Source: Nautilus pompilius
Lineage: Eukaryota; Mollusca; Cephalopoda; Nautilida; Nautilidae
Assembly: GCA_018389105.1 (NCBI GenBank)
Contig: JACATO010000624.1
Location: forward strand, 310,001-374,000
Length of the DNA stretch: 64,000 nucleotides
Direction of reading: 5' to 3'
This document shows, piece by piece, positions 1-12,600 of this stretch. Below the pieces are notes generated by a model. That model had not been told where the DNA came from, did not search any database, and saw nothing but the letters and a program-made list of their open reading frames with translations. Position numbers and translations under genes: made by a program. Every line of letters starts with the position of its first letter. Position 1 is the first letter of the stretch.

Positions 1-3000
1 TCAGAAAGACCATTAAAATATGACAGAATTAATCTGTTGTTGTTTCTCTTTCATAAAAATAAGTATTAAAATACATTAATTGAAGGCATTTAACTTTAAT
101 GATATCGCTATTTTTAAAAATCGATTTGGCTTTCTATCATGTTTTATTAGTATTCAATAAGGTTACCAATGTTTCATCAATTTTCATTAAATTCATTTTT
201 TCCAAAAATTAATACAGAAAATAAAAATAAAATAAAATAAATTTGCTTTCTAAAATTTTGTACAAGAAAAATTATTTCTTTGTACACAATCTAGGAATAG
301 AATGCTGTATTTTATTTTAATATGTTCTATTTATAATAGTAAATGTATGATAACATAATTATAGTTTTTGTTTATCTATAGTACTCGACTAATTAAGGAT
401 ATCATCTAAACTATTATTTAAAAGTGAACTAGAAATCTGAAATAAATTAGTCTGTATTACTGCACATGTATAATAAAAGCAACAACCTATGACTGGATAT
501 ACTACATTTGGGAGCGGGGATCTTTTTGCCTTTTCTGTAACTATGTAAATGTGGCCTAGTCACAGACACGCTGCTGACCAACACAGTGAACTACATGATT
601 TTATTAAGTTACACATCAGCCAATTTTCATGTGCAAATCAGATCCCCCTTTTCTCAGTAAGGATGATCTAGAGGAAGACTGGCATGCTTCTGCCGTCCCT
701 AGACAAACACCATTATGGCCACTCTGCTAAAACTTCCTAGTGCATGCATAACCTACTTGTACATTTCTTCAGCAAAACAATCTAGTGTGTGATGCTCCAG
801 AAAAGAATGGCACTTTTTGATAGCCAGTTATTTTGTAAAACATCATACAGCTAATGCAATCATATTTTAGTACTGATATTCTGAAACTAGTTTGACTACT
901 TTAGGAATTACTATCTCTGTCTTGTTGTTGTTCTTTGTCACAAACGTACATCATTTCTGTAAGAAAGACAAGCTGTCATGTAAAAATGATAATTAAAATT
1001 GTTTCACAACCTATGAAGATATAAAAGAAGCAATAATGTTATGATAAAGCTTGCTTTGATGATCCCAGGAGATCCCCTAGCACCCATTTACTATGATGGT
1101 GATAGCCAGCAGGCTGTGAGCAGCGTCATTCATTTTGTGCAGAAAATACCATACACAGTGTGAAGACAAAAACAGCAGCTTATTGTGATAAGGACAGGAA
1201 TAAAAGATGCCTCTAATGCACCCAGAGGAGAGACAACACAGACATCTCAAGACTACAACGTTCTACTTTATGAAACATCAATTCATGCTCAGAAAATGAT
1301 TCAACCACCAAGAAGCAAGGACTATCTAATTGTTCAGCCATCTTAGAATCACCAAAGTTGAAGCTGAACATTTCTACATCCAACTTCTTGCCACTTGTCC
1401 ACCGCTGACTCGGCCCTTGGTTACTAACCTCTCCAAAAATACTGTACAGGCACCTGGCTAGATGCCACCATTCTGTGCCATAAAACATCAAACTATTGTA
1501 ATTAGCCTCTGCAAACTAATTTTTATATTTATCTATCTGTATAATGTTTGATTAATAGTAAGTTTAAGTTAACCTAACTGTGATTTTTTTGTTCCCTACT
1601 GAGTTTGCAGAAACACAATAACATAAAATAAATACAGTTCTAACTGGAAAATCCTGAACAAGTAATGGTAATGATTTTAGACTGTACCAACAAAATTAGC
1701 CACCACATATTTCTAGATTTTTAAACAAATAATTAAACATTTCCTGAAGATCTGGATATCTAGTGCACATCTAAATAGGGCATACACTAAATGACACCCA
1801 TAAAATACACTCCCTCAGGCATTTCGTTATTTAAACTGAATTTGATCAATCTTTATACAGATAATGGTCTTCTGTCTTCAGGATATCATAGTAGTAAAGT
1901 ATAAAGGTCATTCAACTGAAACTCCAGATGAGATAACATTTAAAATGCATAAATAATGACAAAGCATAAACAAATTTATAAATAAAATCATTTATCTTAA
2001 ATCTTTCATTCAGAAAGATGAGTCTCAAGTCTCAATTCTGAAATGTTTAGTGCAATCTTAGTAACTCTTGTTGAGTTGAGAAATCAAATTAACTGAGTGG
2101 TAAGATGTTTTCTAGAATGATCACATCAAGTCTGCTCATGTAGTGAATTTACTGATGATTATTCTTTTACAACTGACTCCTTTATGGGGAGTATTTGAAG
2201 TAACTACTAAGATATATTTGAATAAAGATCACTCCACAAAGGTAATAGTTCTCATAGGATATACATTCAAAAACAAGGAAGTGTAAATTGGATTGTCTAC
2301 TTATCAACAAACATTATAGAAAAAACTGTATCCAGTCAGTCACGGATGCAGGGTAAATGAATTTTCAGAACATCATTAAGAGTGTAGTTGATTGACGTAG
2401 ATCTGTTAGACTGACTGGAAGGAATCACAGTAGTTACTAGTAAATAGCTCCTACTACCTATAAGCAGAGATAGTTATTTATAGTTTTGAAACACCAACAT
2501 TAAAGAACAGAATGATTTACAAACCGATTGTGATATTTAAAATTTAAAAAAAACAAACAAACAAACAAAAATACAAAATAATAATAGTATGAATCAGTCC
2601 ACTGGTATATTTTGTTTTGTTTTTTAAATGTTCTATCCTTGGAGTATACTTAACGATGTAGATTATGCTCACCTTGTTCTGCCATTGGAAAACAACAACA
2701 GGAAACTGTATGAAGCAGATGCTGTCAAAGGTTGCCACTTAACTGGAAGCTCTCAAAGTTTTTTTTTTTTAATCAGGGAGTTAATGAGATTAACCTTCTA
2801 GAACAATGTAGAAACCGCAGGTTTCGGTATCAGTACTACACTTCTCTAACCTACATTTCAGTTACAACTTATGCTGAAAATAACTGGATACTTAAAGAAA
2901 CAACAACTGCTAGCCCAGTATGCTGGTCTACTACTGTCCCAAACATTTACAGAGAAAGGGAAGTTTAGTAGACATTTCTTAATTGGCTGGAGAAGGAAAG

Positions 3001-3640
3001 AGAGAAAAAACGAACCCAAAAACAAAACTTGCATCAAACTCAATGTAACTATAAAAGAACAACTGAAATTCATACTTAACGAAGTTAGGTTAATCAACTT
3101 AAAAGATTCACATTTTGACAGTAAATCAATCAATCCTATCCATTTTGTTGCTGTTTCTATCATAGTTATATATTTGCGCCAAAGGCAATAGAACACAGTG
3201 CAATAAATAATGTATAAGTGCAGAAATCTCTTTATTACTCATCGTACTGTTTTTTTTCTTTTAAATACTGGAACAAACTCATTTGTTAAAAAGAACTGCT
3301 ATCAAAATACAAGATCTAATTATTGGGAGAATAAAAAAACACATATCCTGAACTTATTACTGAACAGTTTCAAATAAACGATAGAAAGCCTGTCCTACTC
3401 ATTAAAAGAAAGAAATATTACAGTATTATGTGGAGTAAACAAAAAGATACATGTATAGTCTTATGCACTAATTTCTACCATTCTTTCATATAAACTAATT
3501 ACTTTTAACTTATAAAGAAAAGCGAGAACAAGTGTGCCTATAAGCAAAATAAAGAAAGATTTAAAAACTAACAAAATATTAATCTAATAATTTTAAGAAG
3601 TATATGAACACAATATTAGAAACATACAAAAAAATAAGCA
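1..3640. other. AT-rich non-coding stretch
   Basis: No gene, RNA or recognisable transposon could be supported here. The sequence is AT-rich with many A and T runs and short stop-bounded frames. One minus-strand splice acceptor looks strong: a pyrimidine tract on the minus strand (about 2988-3015) ending in CCAG, with the possible exon starting at 2986. The following frame is open for about 40 codons, but no convincing donor or homology was seen. A second minus-strand segment, about 2668-2735, ends in a GTGAGC donor. Both could be alternative or 3' untranslated exons of the proposed minus-strand gene, or chance. Confidence 0.5.
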
Positions 3641-3719
3641 CAGATAATGACTAATTGCAACTGAGAGACGTCTATAATACACAACAGAGCATTATTACAG
3701 AAAATATACAAAAACAAAA

Positions 3720-3990
3720 CATTTTCATGCCCCCCCATAAAAGGTTATCAAGGCATGAATGTGGAATGTTGTTCCAATATCCTGTAGCATTTTCCACAAT
3801 TCAGCCAAGAGTTGGTACTTGCTTGACCTTCTTAATGGCCATATAACTCCATATATCTTCAGTGATGTTCATAGACAATTTTTCACTACAAGGACTCAAT
3901 GTTTGGGATAGCTGTCGTGTTGAAAGAAGTATCCCTGCTCAGTGGGATGTCTTCTTGAGATGCCATGATGGATAAGAACCTGCCGTATCT
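3720..3990 (-). pseudogene. Tc1-family transposase, C-terminal fragment
   Basis: Read on the minus strand, this segment contains a motif of the form Y-F-F-Q-H-D-S-Y-P-K-H. It matches the second catalytic Asp block (FxQDNDPKH) of Tc1-type DDE transposases. Further on, after a frameshift, a stretch reading AELWKMLQDI matches the conserved C-terminal ELWxxLQxxW region. Stops and frame changes separate these blocks, so it is a dead relic. It covers a stretch upstream of the second Asp that is also seen in the fragment at 5640-6430. The two therefore look like separate copies of related elements rather than halves of one. Confidence 0.6.
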
Positions 3991-4004
3991 TTCTTGTCAA
4001 TAAC

Positions 4005-4299
4005 ACTGGTCAACAAAATTAAATGTATTATACTCATTATGAATGCAAACCAACTTTTAAAGACTAATTTTTCATGCTGATTTAAAAATTTCAGTCCACT
4101 TGTATGCAGCACGTATCAGTTTTTCAGTAGATACATGCAAATATTTACATATTTGTATATATGAAATCATTAACGTAATAAATAAGGACATATTATTTTT
4201 AGAAAGTAAATGAATTTATTGAGTTAAAAATCATTATTATCATTCTACAAAGAGTCAATACACAAAAAAAAAGGGTCAGACAAAATTAGAACAACAGAG
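4005..4299. other. Probable flank of the cysteine-rich repeat element
   Basis: This AT-rich stretch lies between the Tc1 fragment and the 3' end of the cysteine-rich repeat reading frame. At its left edge the sequence CACTGGTCAACAAAATTA is a possible terminus or 3' flank of that repeat. I found no matching inverted copy, so the boundary is unproven. Confidence 0.3.
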
Positions 4300-5373
4300 T
4301 TAGAAACATTGTGATTTGGATTTTCTGCAGTGTTCCTGATCTGGTTGATCACGGTAAAGTGTCCAGCAGTAGTCAGCCAGCATACTTTCATTCCAGAAGC
4401 CTTGGTACTGTTTCTCCATAGCACTAATGTCCTGGTGAAATCTTTCACCATGTTCATCAGACACTACTACAAGGTTATCTGCGAAGAAATCCAGATTGGA
4501 GTCCAAGAAGTGAACTTTCAGTGGCATGCGACAACCCATTGCTGAGTAACATTTCAGAAGATTCTTGATGCGATCCTTGTAGTCCATTGCCTTCTTGTTG
4601 CCCAAGAAATTCTCACAGATCCAATTGAAAGCATTCCAGGCAGGCAGTTCCAGTTAATCCAGTGTTGTCTTGAAGTTGACATCTTTGAGTACTTCTCTAA
4701 TTTGGGGTCCGACAAAGATATCCTCTGTCAACTTCGCCTGTGTGATTTTGGGAAACTTTTCTACAATATACTTAAACCCTCTGGCATTTCTCTTCCCTAG
4801 TGTCCTTACAAACTGTTTCATCAGTCCAAGCTTTATGTGCAAAGGAGGCAATAGGACATTACATGGATCAACAAGAGGTGTATTCTTGACGCTAGACAGT
4901 CCTGGCTGGTATGATGTTCTCGTCTGCCAGTTTGATTCCGAATAATGTCTGTCAGTTGCCCGACTATCCCATAGACACAAGAAACAACAGTATTTTGTGA
5001 AACCTGACTGCATTCCCATTAACATTCCAATGACTTTTAAATCTCCACATATTTTCCATGAGTATCTTTCACAGGCAATGGCATGAAGTAAAAGTTCCAT
5101 ATTCTCATGGTCTTTCGGTTCCCTCCATGTCATTTGAATGGCAAAAGGCATGGACTTCTTCCTCTTATTGAACCAGTCACGTAAGCCATTTGAGCAAGCT
5201 GAGCAGATAAAATGTGGTGCCCATAACTTGTCCTGATCTCCAAGAGGACAGTCAAAGTATAGCTTATAAATCTTCTTGATCTCTGGTGTTATTGTACATT
5301 TTTGAGCTTTCACAATAAATTGTCCACAGACATAACAAAACACGTCAGGAGGATTTCTACACTGTCTTGACAT
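4300..5373 (-). pseudogene. Uncharacterised multicopy cysteine-rich repeat protein (CRNPPDVFCYVC type), broken
   Basis: The minus-strand frame begins MSRQCRNPPDVFCYVCG just after a good splice acceptor (TTTTACAG, exon from 5381), so an upstream 5' exon is likely. Visible features are two N-terminal CxxC pairs (FCYVC and FICSAC), a third cysteine cluster (YCCFLCLW), a conserved LLPPLHIKLGLMKQF block, and near the C-terminus GERFHQD followed by a basic tail. From general knowledge this resembles a family of uncharacterised proteins found in many copies in arthropod and other invertebrate genomes. It is probably transposon-linked, but I know of no established function. The copy has one in-frame TAA at 4654-4656, after which the same frame continues to 4300. 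It also seems to lack a middle block of roughly 150 residues between the N-terminal zinc-ribbon-like part and the ERYSWKICGDL segment. The missing-block estimate is from memory of the family. Confidence 0.6.
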
Positions 5374-5639
5374 TGTTAACACTGTAAAACAAGTAAGGAA
5401 ATAGATACAAACGGTTATATTTATATTGAATTTGAGATGATGACATATTTCATCAGACCAATTATGACTGGACAATTTGAGATGTTGAAATACCTATTTC
5501 ATCAGACAAAACCTGATTGGTTAATTTAAGATGATGAAATATTGCATCTGAACTATGCAGCAATGAATAATGTAGTTTATTTTAAAGGTATGTTTCCATA
5601 ATGTAAATGAAATACATGCATACACGTCATTAATTGGAA

Positions 5640-6430
5640 TTTCTATATAATGCATGAGCTAAAACCAAAAAACTTTCTCACCTTGAAAACTGTACGTGAT
5701 GTCAAAAAACTAATTGTATATTTGAAATCAGCATTAAAAACTACACTAAGTACACCTTGAGATATGCTTGATGACAAATACTTGTTGACCAGTGTAATCA
5801 GTATACCAATGATTTTATGCAAATCTCTAACACCCTTAACTAATATGCAGCCCCACACTTATATCATCCCACTTCTATGCTTCACTTTATCTGTTGTACA
5901 ATGACTGTTATAGCATTCCCTGATCTGCCTTTGAACAAACTGCTGTTGATCATTGCCAACAGTTCCAACTTGGACTCATCTGTAAAGAGCACAGTCTCAT
6001 TTCTGATGCCCATTTCAGCCTTGCCATTTGATTGTCTCTCCTCAGCAAAGGTTTTCAGGCAGCTACATATCCAATAAACACTAATGTGTATCTTACTTAT
6101 CTTGAAGAAATGTTAATGCCTGTACTTGCAGCTAGGTCATTCACAAGATCTCTACTGGCCCATCATATATCACAGAGAATATGTCCTAAGGTACTTAATG
6201 CCACTTTTGGAGAGTTCAGGCTTTCTTCTTTGACCTTATCTATTGCCAACAGTACCAGTTTCACATATCCATCTTCCTCAGTCTTGCATGAAGCTCCTAA
6301 AACATGAAGTTGGACTACAATCTGCTGTATGGAGGCCTTCATTAGCTAAGACTGATTTCTATTTGCTTGTCATGTGATATTTCCTTCCAAAGAGCCATAG
6401 TATTTGCCACAATACAATGACAACACTGCC
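5640..6430 (-). pseudogene. Tc1-family transposase, N-terminal and central fragment
   Basis: Translated on the minus strand across several frames, this region shows in order: an ALWKE-type helix-turn-helix start (about 6400); a paired-like second HTH block (SRDLVNDLAASTG, about 6130); a KPLLRRDNQMARLKWA block (about 6040); the first catalytic Asp in LFTDESKLEL (about 5980); KVKHRSG; and the downstream WGCILVKGVRDLHKI block (about 5850-5800). This order is typical of Tc1/mariner-superfamily transposases of Tc1 type. At least three frameshifts and several stops make it a relic. It ends near 5640 without the second Asp block being clear. Confidence 0.7.
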
Positions 6431-7976
6431 TGTACTTTTATAGTCCTCTGCAAGTGTGGCACTTTCTGACTGCTTGCATGACAACCAATCACAGTGTACA
6501 ATATTAACAGATGACTATACTATGGAGCATTTCATTTTTACATGTGAGATTCATTCTATCACTTTTTATTTGCATTTTATACCTAGTTTTCCTTGTTTCC
6601 ACAATTATTTCCAATACTATATATGTATATATTTACATTTGTTTATTTTGAATATCTTTCTTTCTAATTCGTGTTCAGTACATAGAATCAAATCACAGGT
6701 AAAATGGAATACTGATGTCCACATACTCACAACATTATTAGTTTTATTGGTCTCTTGCTCTCTTTGGATTGAGATTACTTCTGCAAGCATTGTCCACATG
6801 ACTATAGTGTTGACTCGTACCAGCAGTACTTCTGATACTTGTAACACAGATCCCCTTGTTAATCAACCCATTGTTTGTCAATATGAATTCATCAATATAG
6901 CATAACAGGTCACTGGTCAATAGCTCTAGTAAGCTAAACTGAAGCTATAAAATCTACAGCAGCAAAAGAAAACAGCTTAAATTCATTTAACACAATGGCT
7001 AAACAACACGCACCGAAAACCAATAATTCTTCTCCAAAGAGAAACGCAGGTTTATAATTTCAATGTACATAATATACATTAAAAAAATTTTTTTAACATA
7101 GACAATTTTCAGTGTTGCCCCTTATAGATCAAAAGATAGTTATTTAATCCCTCAATTCTTCAGTCTCTACCCAATTATTATGAATAAATAGTACATGATA
7201 AGGAGGATTACTTAAAATACTGATGTCTGTTCATAAAATCTTAAGTTATATCTAAAAACTATTAAATAAAACACAAGTAAAGATGTACATAGCTTATGTA
7301 ATATATTTATTATATATTATTTATATGAATGTCTGCTTATGTTGTTGGGAGTTGAGTATGAATGAAATGTATTAATTTATAACAACTTGATATAAACATT
7401 AAAAGTTTAAATTTACAGTCTATGCATGTCTTAATTTTTTCCTACAACAGTATTGAATTGGTGCTAAAGTCTTATTGTCTAAGAAATGAAAAGGTTAAGT
7501 TAGCAAGACAAAGGAATGAAACTAAGTTACAAAATGTATGTTGGTCACAATGCAACCTTAACTGTATTAGATTTTTGATAAGCCCAGGCAAAATTTCTGT
7601 TATCAAGACAAAGAAGGAAATTATCGCATGTAATTTACAAACATTAACAAGCATTTGAACTGTATAAAATCATTAATATGAAAATGTAATTCATTCAGCC
7701 TGCAAGTAAAATCATTTATTCAATAAAATATGCCATCCACGCTCTGTCCAGATTTTGCAAAGTCAAGCGCACAATCAGCGATGTTTGATAATATGTAACA
7801 AAGGCTTAATTCATTCTGCACACAAGCCAGTAGCTATAGACCTTTAAAAAAACAGTCAAGCACAAAGACAACTTGCATCTGTAACAAAAGATGTAAAAAA
7901 AACAAAAACAAAGATTGAGCCAAATTCTAACTTTCTTCTTTCTAATGAATATCAGCACTAGCTAACTTTAAAATAA
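6431..7976. other. Non-coding, no feature recognised
   Basis: AT-rich sequence with short open frames in both directions and no recognisable domain, RNA or terminal repeat. If the stop codon at 7977-7979 ends a real minus-strand gene, the right-hand part of this stretch would be its 3' untranslated region. No decisive polyadenylation site was identified. Confidence 0.4.
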
Positions 7977-8070
7977 TCATTCAATATCATTTATTGAGAA
8001 GTTATCCTTTTCTCTCTTGACAACACCAAAGCCATTTTCTTTCAAATAAGCTCCATATGAATAAGACCAT
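7977..8070 (-). CDS. Candidate terminal coding exon of an unidentified divergent gene
   Basis: On the minus strand a pyrimidine-rich tract followed by CACATAG forms an acceptor before base 8070. After one carried-over base the frame reads WSYSYGAYLKENGFGVVK..., ends SINDIE and stops at TGA (7977-7979), giving 30 codons. The composition is that of a soluble, charged protein tail and unlike the AT-rich noise around it. The phase (one base needed to finish the first codon) fits the candidate exon at 8274-8308. I do not recognise the protein. Expression and homology were not checked, and the call rests on splice signals and open frame only. Confidence 0.4.
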
Positions 8071-8273
8071 CTATGTGAACAAAAGGAAAAAAAGACTTAA
8101 ACAGATATACATCATTTCTGATAACCTCCTGGCCTAGGGAACAGGAGGAATAAATGTTTTGTTTGATTACTCTGTTATTCACACATACATTTTAGTAAAT
8201 TAAGCTCTTGACATAAAAAAAATCTATATCACTGCTCAAGGTGACCTTTACTTCAGTCTTTCTTACTTCTTAC

Positions 8274-8308
8274 CTAGATAGACGAACATGTGCGCAAATC
8301 AAAACAGG
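8274..8308 (-). CDS. Candidate 35-nt coding exon of the unidentified divergent gene
   Basis: The minus-strand segment ends in CTAG followed by a strong donor (GTAAGA). With the acceptor TATAG it encodes PVLICAHVRLS plus two bases that complete an Arg codon with the exon at 7977-8070. A competing upstream acceptor (TTATTAG) would give a 52-nt exon, which is closed in the phase needed here. That the chosen AG is not the first after the pyrimidine tract is a weakness. Taken together with the neighbours, the phase agreement is suggestive only. Confidence 0.28.
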
Positions 8309-10223
8309 CTATAACACAACTTCTTCTAATAATTCATTAAAGAATCAAAAATAAAAGGCAATAAAGTGAACCCGCTGCTATAAATCTCAGAAAATAATAG
8401 CGTTAAGCACGACTTTGGGTGGTATCTAGAAGCTGCTATGACTGATCTGTTTACAAGATGCACCACCTGGCATTGATGAAGCAAATGGCATTCTAGCGAG
8501 TATTTATCAACCCCCAAACTAGAAAGTAACTTTTGTTTTAAAGTGGTAGGAATATCAATTCAAGAAAAATAAATATTTAATAACAGGAAGTAAATTTATA
8601 TTGCTGGTAAAACATTATCAATTATTATCAGAGATTTATTTAAAAAGAATTTAGATGCTGAGCTTGCTGACATGCCTCCCTTACAAATAGCCATTTCGTA
8701 AACCAAAACAGGTACTTACAAAACCTATCAGAGTCCAAAAAAATTTAAAGAATAAACAAATATATTAGAGATATAGAGAATAACATCAATATAATAAAGC
8801 TGAAAAACAACAGCTAATTGGCTACATTTTAGGTCAGTTACATTTCCAAACCTGAATAATAAAAAAAAACTACAATACAGGTAAACTTTCCTTGTCCCTG
8901 CAGTCTGAATGAAACTATGGTAATACAGATTCAAAGAAAGAATAAAGCAGTAACCAAATCGTTATAAACATATATGATGCATTTATTTTATCTATCACTC
9001 TCCATCCTACAACTTAACCTATCAATGCTGGTCTATAACTAAGGCGTTAAAAGAATTACTTCAAACCATCTCTCAGCCCTGCTAAAATGACCCGCAAACG
9101 TTTTGTTAAAGTCGTGCATGTTGACCACTTGGTGTTCTGGTCTTCATATTAGGCATGTGCCAATTATCAGAATAGCTGATTACCGATCAATCAGTACAAT
9201 TCACAACAAAATTTTTAGCCTGATGCTACTGGGAAACCAAAGTTCTATTTCTGTACACAAAATATCATCATAAGCAGATAAATTAATAGGTCTAAAGGGC
9301 TTGTTTTTATCCCACTGGGACAGATGTGTCCACGAAAATTTGCATGTGTTTAAATTTTATTCAAATGCCCAAAATGTTAAAAATTTGTGTGCTAATGAAA
9401 ATTAAAGAAAATACTTTAAATAATTGCTACTTTAAAAACTTGTGATATATATTACAACAATCTGTCAAACATTGTTTTGATAGATGGAAGAAAAACAAGT
9501 AGGAATACACGTACTTTGAAAAATATTTAAAAGTAAGTCGAAAATCAGAGATGATTGCTGCACAGAGTGCATACATTATTATTAGAATATTTTCTTGCAG
9601 TATGTTAAGTTATTATTTATATCAGCAATTTTTTTTTCAAAACTAATCTAAAATCTTGTTTTTGCATAATCCAGTATACTGCTAAAATCTGGTTTTCAAG
9701 GCGGAAAGGAAATACTCTCCACTTCAAAAGAATGAAAAAGCTGGCAGAGGTGAAAATTTTTTAGCACAAGCCAACAAGAAACTGTCTCAACCCAGAAAGT
9801 GGCAAAAAGTTGGTGTTTCTGCATTATAATTTGAGAGCTTTTCATTTTAAATACTAAGTTACACTCTGACAGACTCCCATAAGTTTTCGATTTTCAATCT
9901 GTTTGAAGGCCAGTATTATCACCAATACTCTGGCTTTCCATATTTACATATTAATCTGGCTTTGGAAATGACTATGTTGAATCGTTTAATATTAATCTTT
10001 AAACCTTTGATTTCAAGTGAAAAATTTCCATTATATTTTTGACAAGTAGCAGCATAAATGTGGTGAATTTTGAATTGTATTCAATGCAGGTAGGCAACTC
10101 CAGAACTGGTAATGTTTTCAGTTCTTAGCATTTCTATATTGTTTGGTTGGTGTTCCATGCTCAGTACAAACCTGTCCTTTGTTCATGCAAGCCTCTCTGT
10201 TTGCTTAATTGTGCATTGTAATA
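8309..10223. other. Non-coding, possible intron
   Basis: AT-rich sequence without a supported gene. Around 9150-9200 there is a GGCATGTGCCAATTATCAG segment that may belong to a dispersed repeat, but no partner was found in the window. If the minus-strand gene model holds, this is intron. Confidence 0.4.
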
Positions 10224-10419
10224 ATGTCAAAAATACAAGCTGATAGGCCCGTGGACATGCTTAGAGGAAGCATCTTACATTAACTATTTCAAAGAAAGTG
10301 AAATCATTGAGAAAATTAAAAGAAAAGGAACCTTAGTCAAGAGGATAACTGACGAGTATGGGGTTGGTACCTCAAAGATCTATGATCTAAAAAAACAAAA
10401 GGAACAAATTATGCAATAA
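10224..10419 (+). pseudogene. CENP-B/Tigger-type N-terminal HTH relic
   Basis: A + strand frame from about 10297 reads SEIIEKIKRKGTL, then RITDEYGVGTSKIYDLKKQK, and stops at TAA. This matches the N-terminal Psq/CENP-B helix-turn-helix of Tigger and Jerky-type transposases, in which EYGVGxSTIYDIKKQK is the signature. The start and the catalytic domain are missing. It lies left of, and in opposite orientation to, the Tigger-like element starting at 10595, so it is probably a separate insertion. Confidence 0.55.
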
Positions 10420-10889
10420 AGAATATTCATCCAACAGACATTAACTTAGTAAGTAAATAAAAACCTTTATCATTAATTTTTCTTACTTTAATGAATACTA
10501 CCTGTATACATTAGGCCTATCAACCCAAAATCAAAAAAAATCCCGAATCTGGCAAACTCATGATCCAGAACTTCTTGAGGATTGCTTACTTGTACAGTAA
10601 TACCTCCTATAAAACTGTGGATATGTTCCTGGAAGCAGCGCTACAGGAGACCATATAACACTGTTCTAATGGAGATGTGTTCACAGAATTGCTATTTTTT
10701 ATGTATGAGTAACATACAAGAGCTTCATTGGGGTATTGGTAATAGCACTAATATCAATGATACTGTACACGTTAAAAATTTATTAAAGTATTTTATAATG
10801 AATAGTTAGTTTTCAATGATAATGGCATAATTTTATTTTTTAATGTAGTAAGTACTCTCCAGTGGAGCCTGCTATGTAATAGATCATTG

Positions 10890-12600
10890 CTGCTGTCACT
10901 CTAGCATGGCAGTGGTCAGACTACCCCCAGGAAGACAAGGCAGCTTATGACTCATCCTTGGGTACTGCAGACTTGTTGAAGGCTACATCTAGGGAAGATT
11001 ACCTAGCCTGCTGTTTCCTCTCCTGAGACATTTCCTGGTAGTAAGCAATGTTTGCAAAAGATCTCTCTTGACAGCGCTGCTGTGTTCCCAGTCAGGGTCG
11101 TCCTCAGACCGATCTCAATGTTCTTGGCAATGCCTCCTGACCGCATGGCTATTGTTAAATTCCTTATAGGCTGAGTTCCATGGGTTTTGTCTGTCTACTC
11201 CTCCATAGCACACTGATTTTCAATCTTCTGAAGGGTCTTGCTTGTAAACTCCTCTCCATGAAATTCAGCAGCTCTTCCACATTGTCAGTGTCAACTTCAT
11301 TCAGCCCAGTTTCATTTGCCAGCTTAACAACGTCACAGGTTATGTCAAGGTGTACCATCCTCAAAGTCATGGAAATCAAAATAACTATGGCCACAGCTGC
11401 GCTACACTCTATTCATGCAGCTGGAGGTCACTTTCTTCTAAGAAATGCTCATGTTTTCAGTTGCATGTATTATATTGAAAGATTTTCAAAAATCTTTGAC
11501 AAAGTGAGGTTGTGATTAATGAAAGATAAACCACTTCCAGTGGCCATGAACTGTGCAGAATCTCAAGGTTGTCAGGGTGATCTGGGGTGTTGTCTAGCAG
11601 TAACAGTGCTTTGGGCTCCAAGTCCTTTTCCTCATGGTACTGATTCACTGCAGGACAGAAAATTGACCTATATCACTCTTGAAAGAGATCAGCTGTAACC
11701 TATGCCAACCAATGCCTTCTTGCAGCAGCAGACTGGATCTTAAAACCAGCCCGGGCATCCTTCACATACTAGGTTGGCCCATTATTCATTAATATGTTGC
11801 TTATCTGTGGAAATGGACAAAATGCTATAGCTATACTTCCACTGCTCAATAATTATGATGATGCGTCAGGGGCAACCTTTTGATATTTAGCGGGGAGTGG
11901 TGGCAGGAGTTTTCCGTGACAATTTTTTTCAGCATTTTTTTTACCCAGCCAAGGCCCATTTTTTAACCAGAGGCCCCAGCCCACCGGGCATTGCCCAAAC
12001 GCCTTTATGGCCAGTCCGCCCCTGCCTTCTTGTTTGATTTCTAAACAAATGGTGAATGTTCCTTTGAGAATCCATTAATAGCTCAAAGTGTCTCAGAGTG
12101 GTAGACAAGCATGGGTTTTATCATGAAATCTCTGGTAACATTACCATCCAGCAGGAGTGTTAGTCAGTCTCTGATGGCCTTGAAACCCAGTGCATGTTTT
12201 TCCTCACATGAAATGAACATGCGTAAAGGCATTCTTTTCCAAAAGAGGCCAGTCTTGTCAACGTTGAACACAAGTTCTGGAGGTGTAACTGCTGTGGTCA
12301 ATGACAATAGCCTTGAAAGTGATGGGAATTCCTGTGCTGACTCACCAGAGATGCGCAAACTGTGTAGGTTTCAAACCAACCACGATTTGCCTGGAATGTT
12401 TCTCTTGTCAATTTCTTATCTTCATGTTTTTGGAGGTAGGTTAAGATGCTTCTGGCCTTTTAGCCAGCATAGTGACATATGATGCTGTATCTGATCTTCA
12501 ACCATTTTTCCATCTTCTTAAGATATTCCTTGAATGAGAAGCTTTTGTTGCACACAGTGGTGCAGTTGATTGTGCAAAAGCATTTATGTTGTTTTCATTC
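10890..12600 (-). pseudogene. Tigger/CENP-B family transposase relic
   Basis: Minus-strand blocks in the expected order are: the DNA-binding tail (ANRGWFETYTV area, about 12400); the catalytic block FNVDKTGLFWKRMPLRMF with the first Asp (about 12260-12200); FISCEEKHALGFKA; the second Asp block KALLLLDNTPDHPDNLE (about 11610); EVVYLSLITTSL; and the C-terminal acidic segment VVKLANETGLNEVDTDNVEELL (about 11350-11270). A basic segment resembling ACYREIYxEKK follows near 11030. The family is the Tigger1-type DDE transposase. Several stops, frameshifts and the inserted MITE at 11867-12024 disrupt it. The usual Glu after the first Asp (VDET) is Lys here. Confidence 0.75.
11867..12024. mobile_element. 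158-bp MITE inside the Tigger transposase
   Basis: The segment starts CAGGGGCAACC and ends GGCCAGTCCGCCCCTG, so the ends are short inverted repeats (CAGGGGC). It is richer in GC than its surroundings and interrupts the Tigger reading frame between the central and second Asp regions. The termini are hAT-like. No clear 8-bp target duplication is visible (GATGCGT versus CCTTCTTG), so the exact boundaries may be off by a few bases. Confidence 0.5.

Noticed and set aside
2858..3196. Minus-strand frame of 112 codons after a strong-looking acceptor
   Set aside because: The upstream half is intron-like, no donor or homology was found, and an overlapping + strand frame of similar length shows that open frames arise by chance here.
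3720..6430. Single Tc1 element split by the cysteine-rich repeat
   Set aside because: Both Tc1 fragments contain versions of the same region before the second Asp block with different sequence, so they are separate copies rather than one interrupted element.
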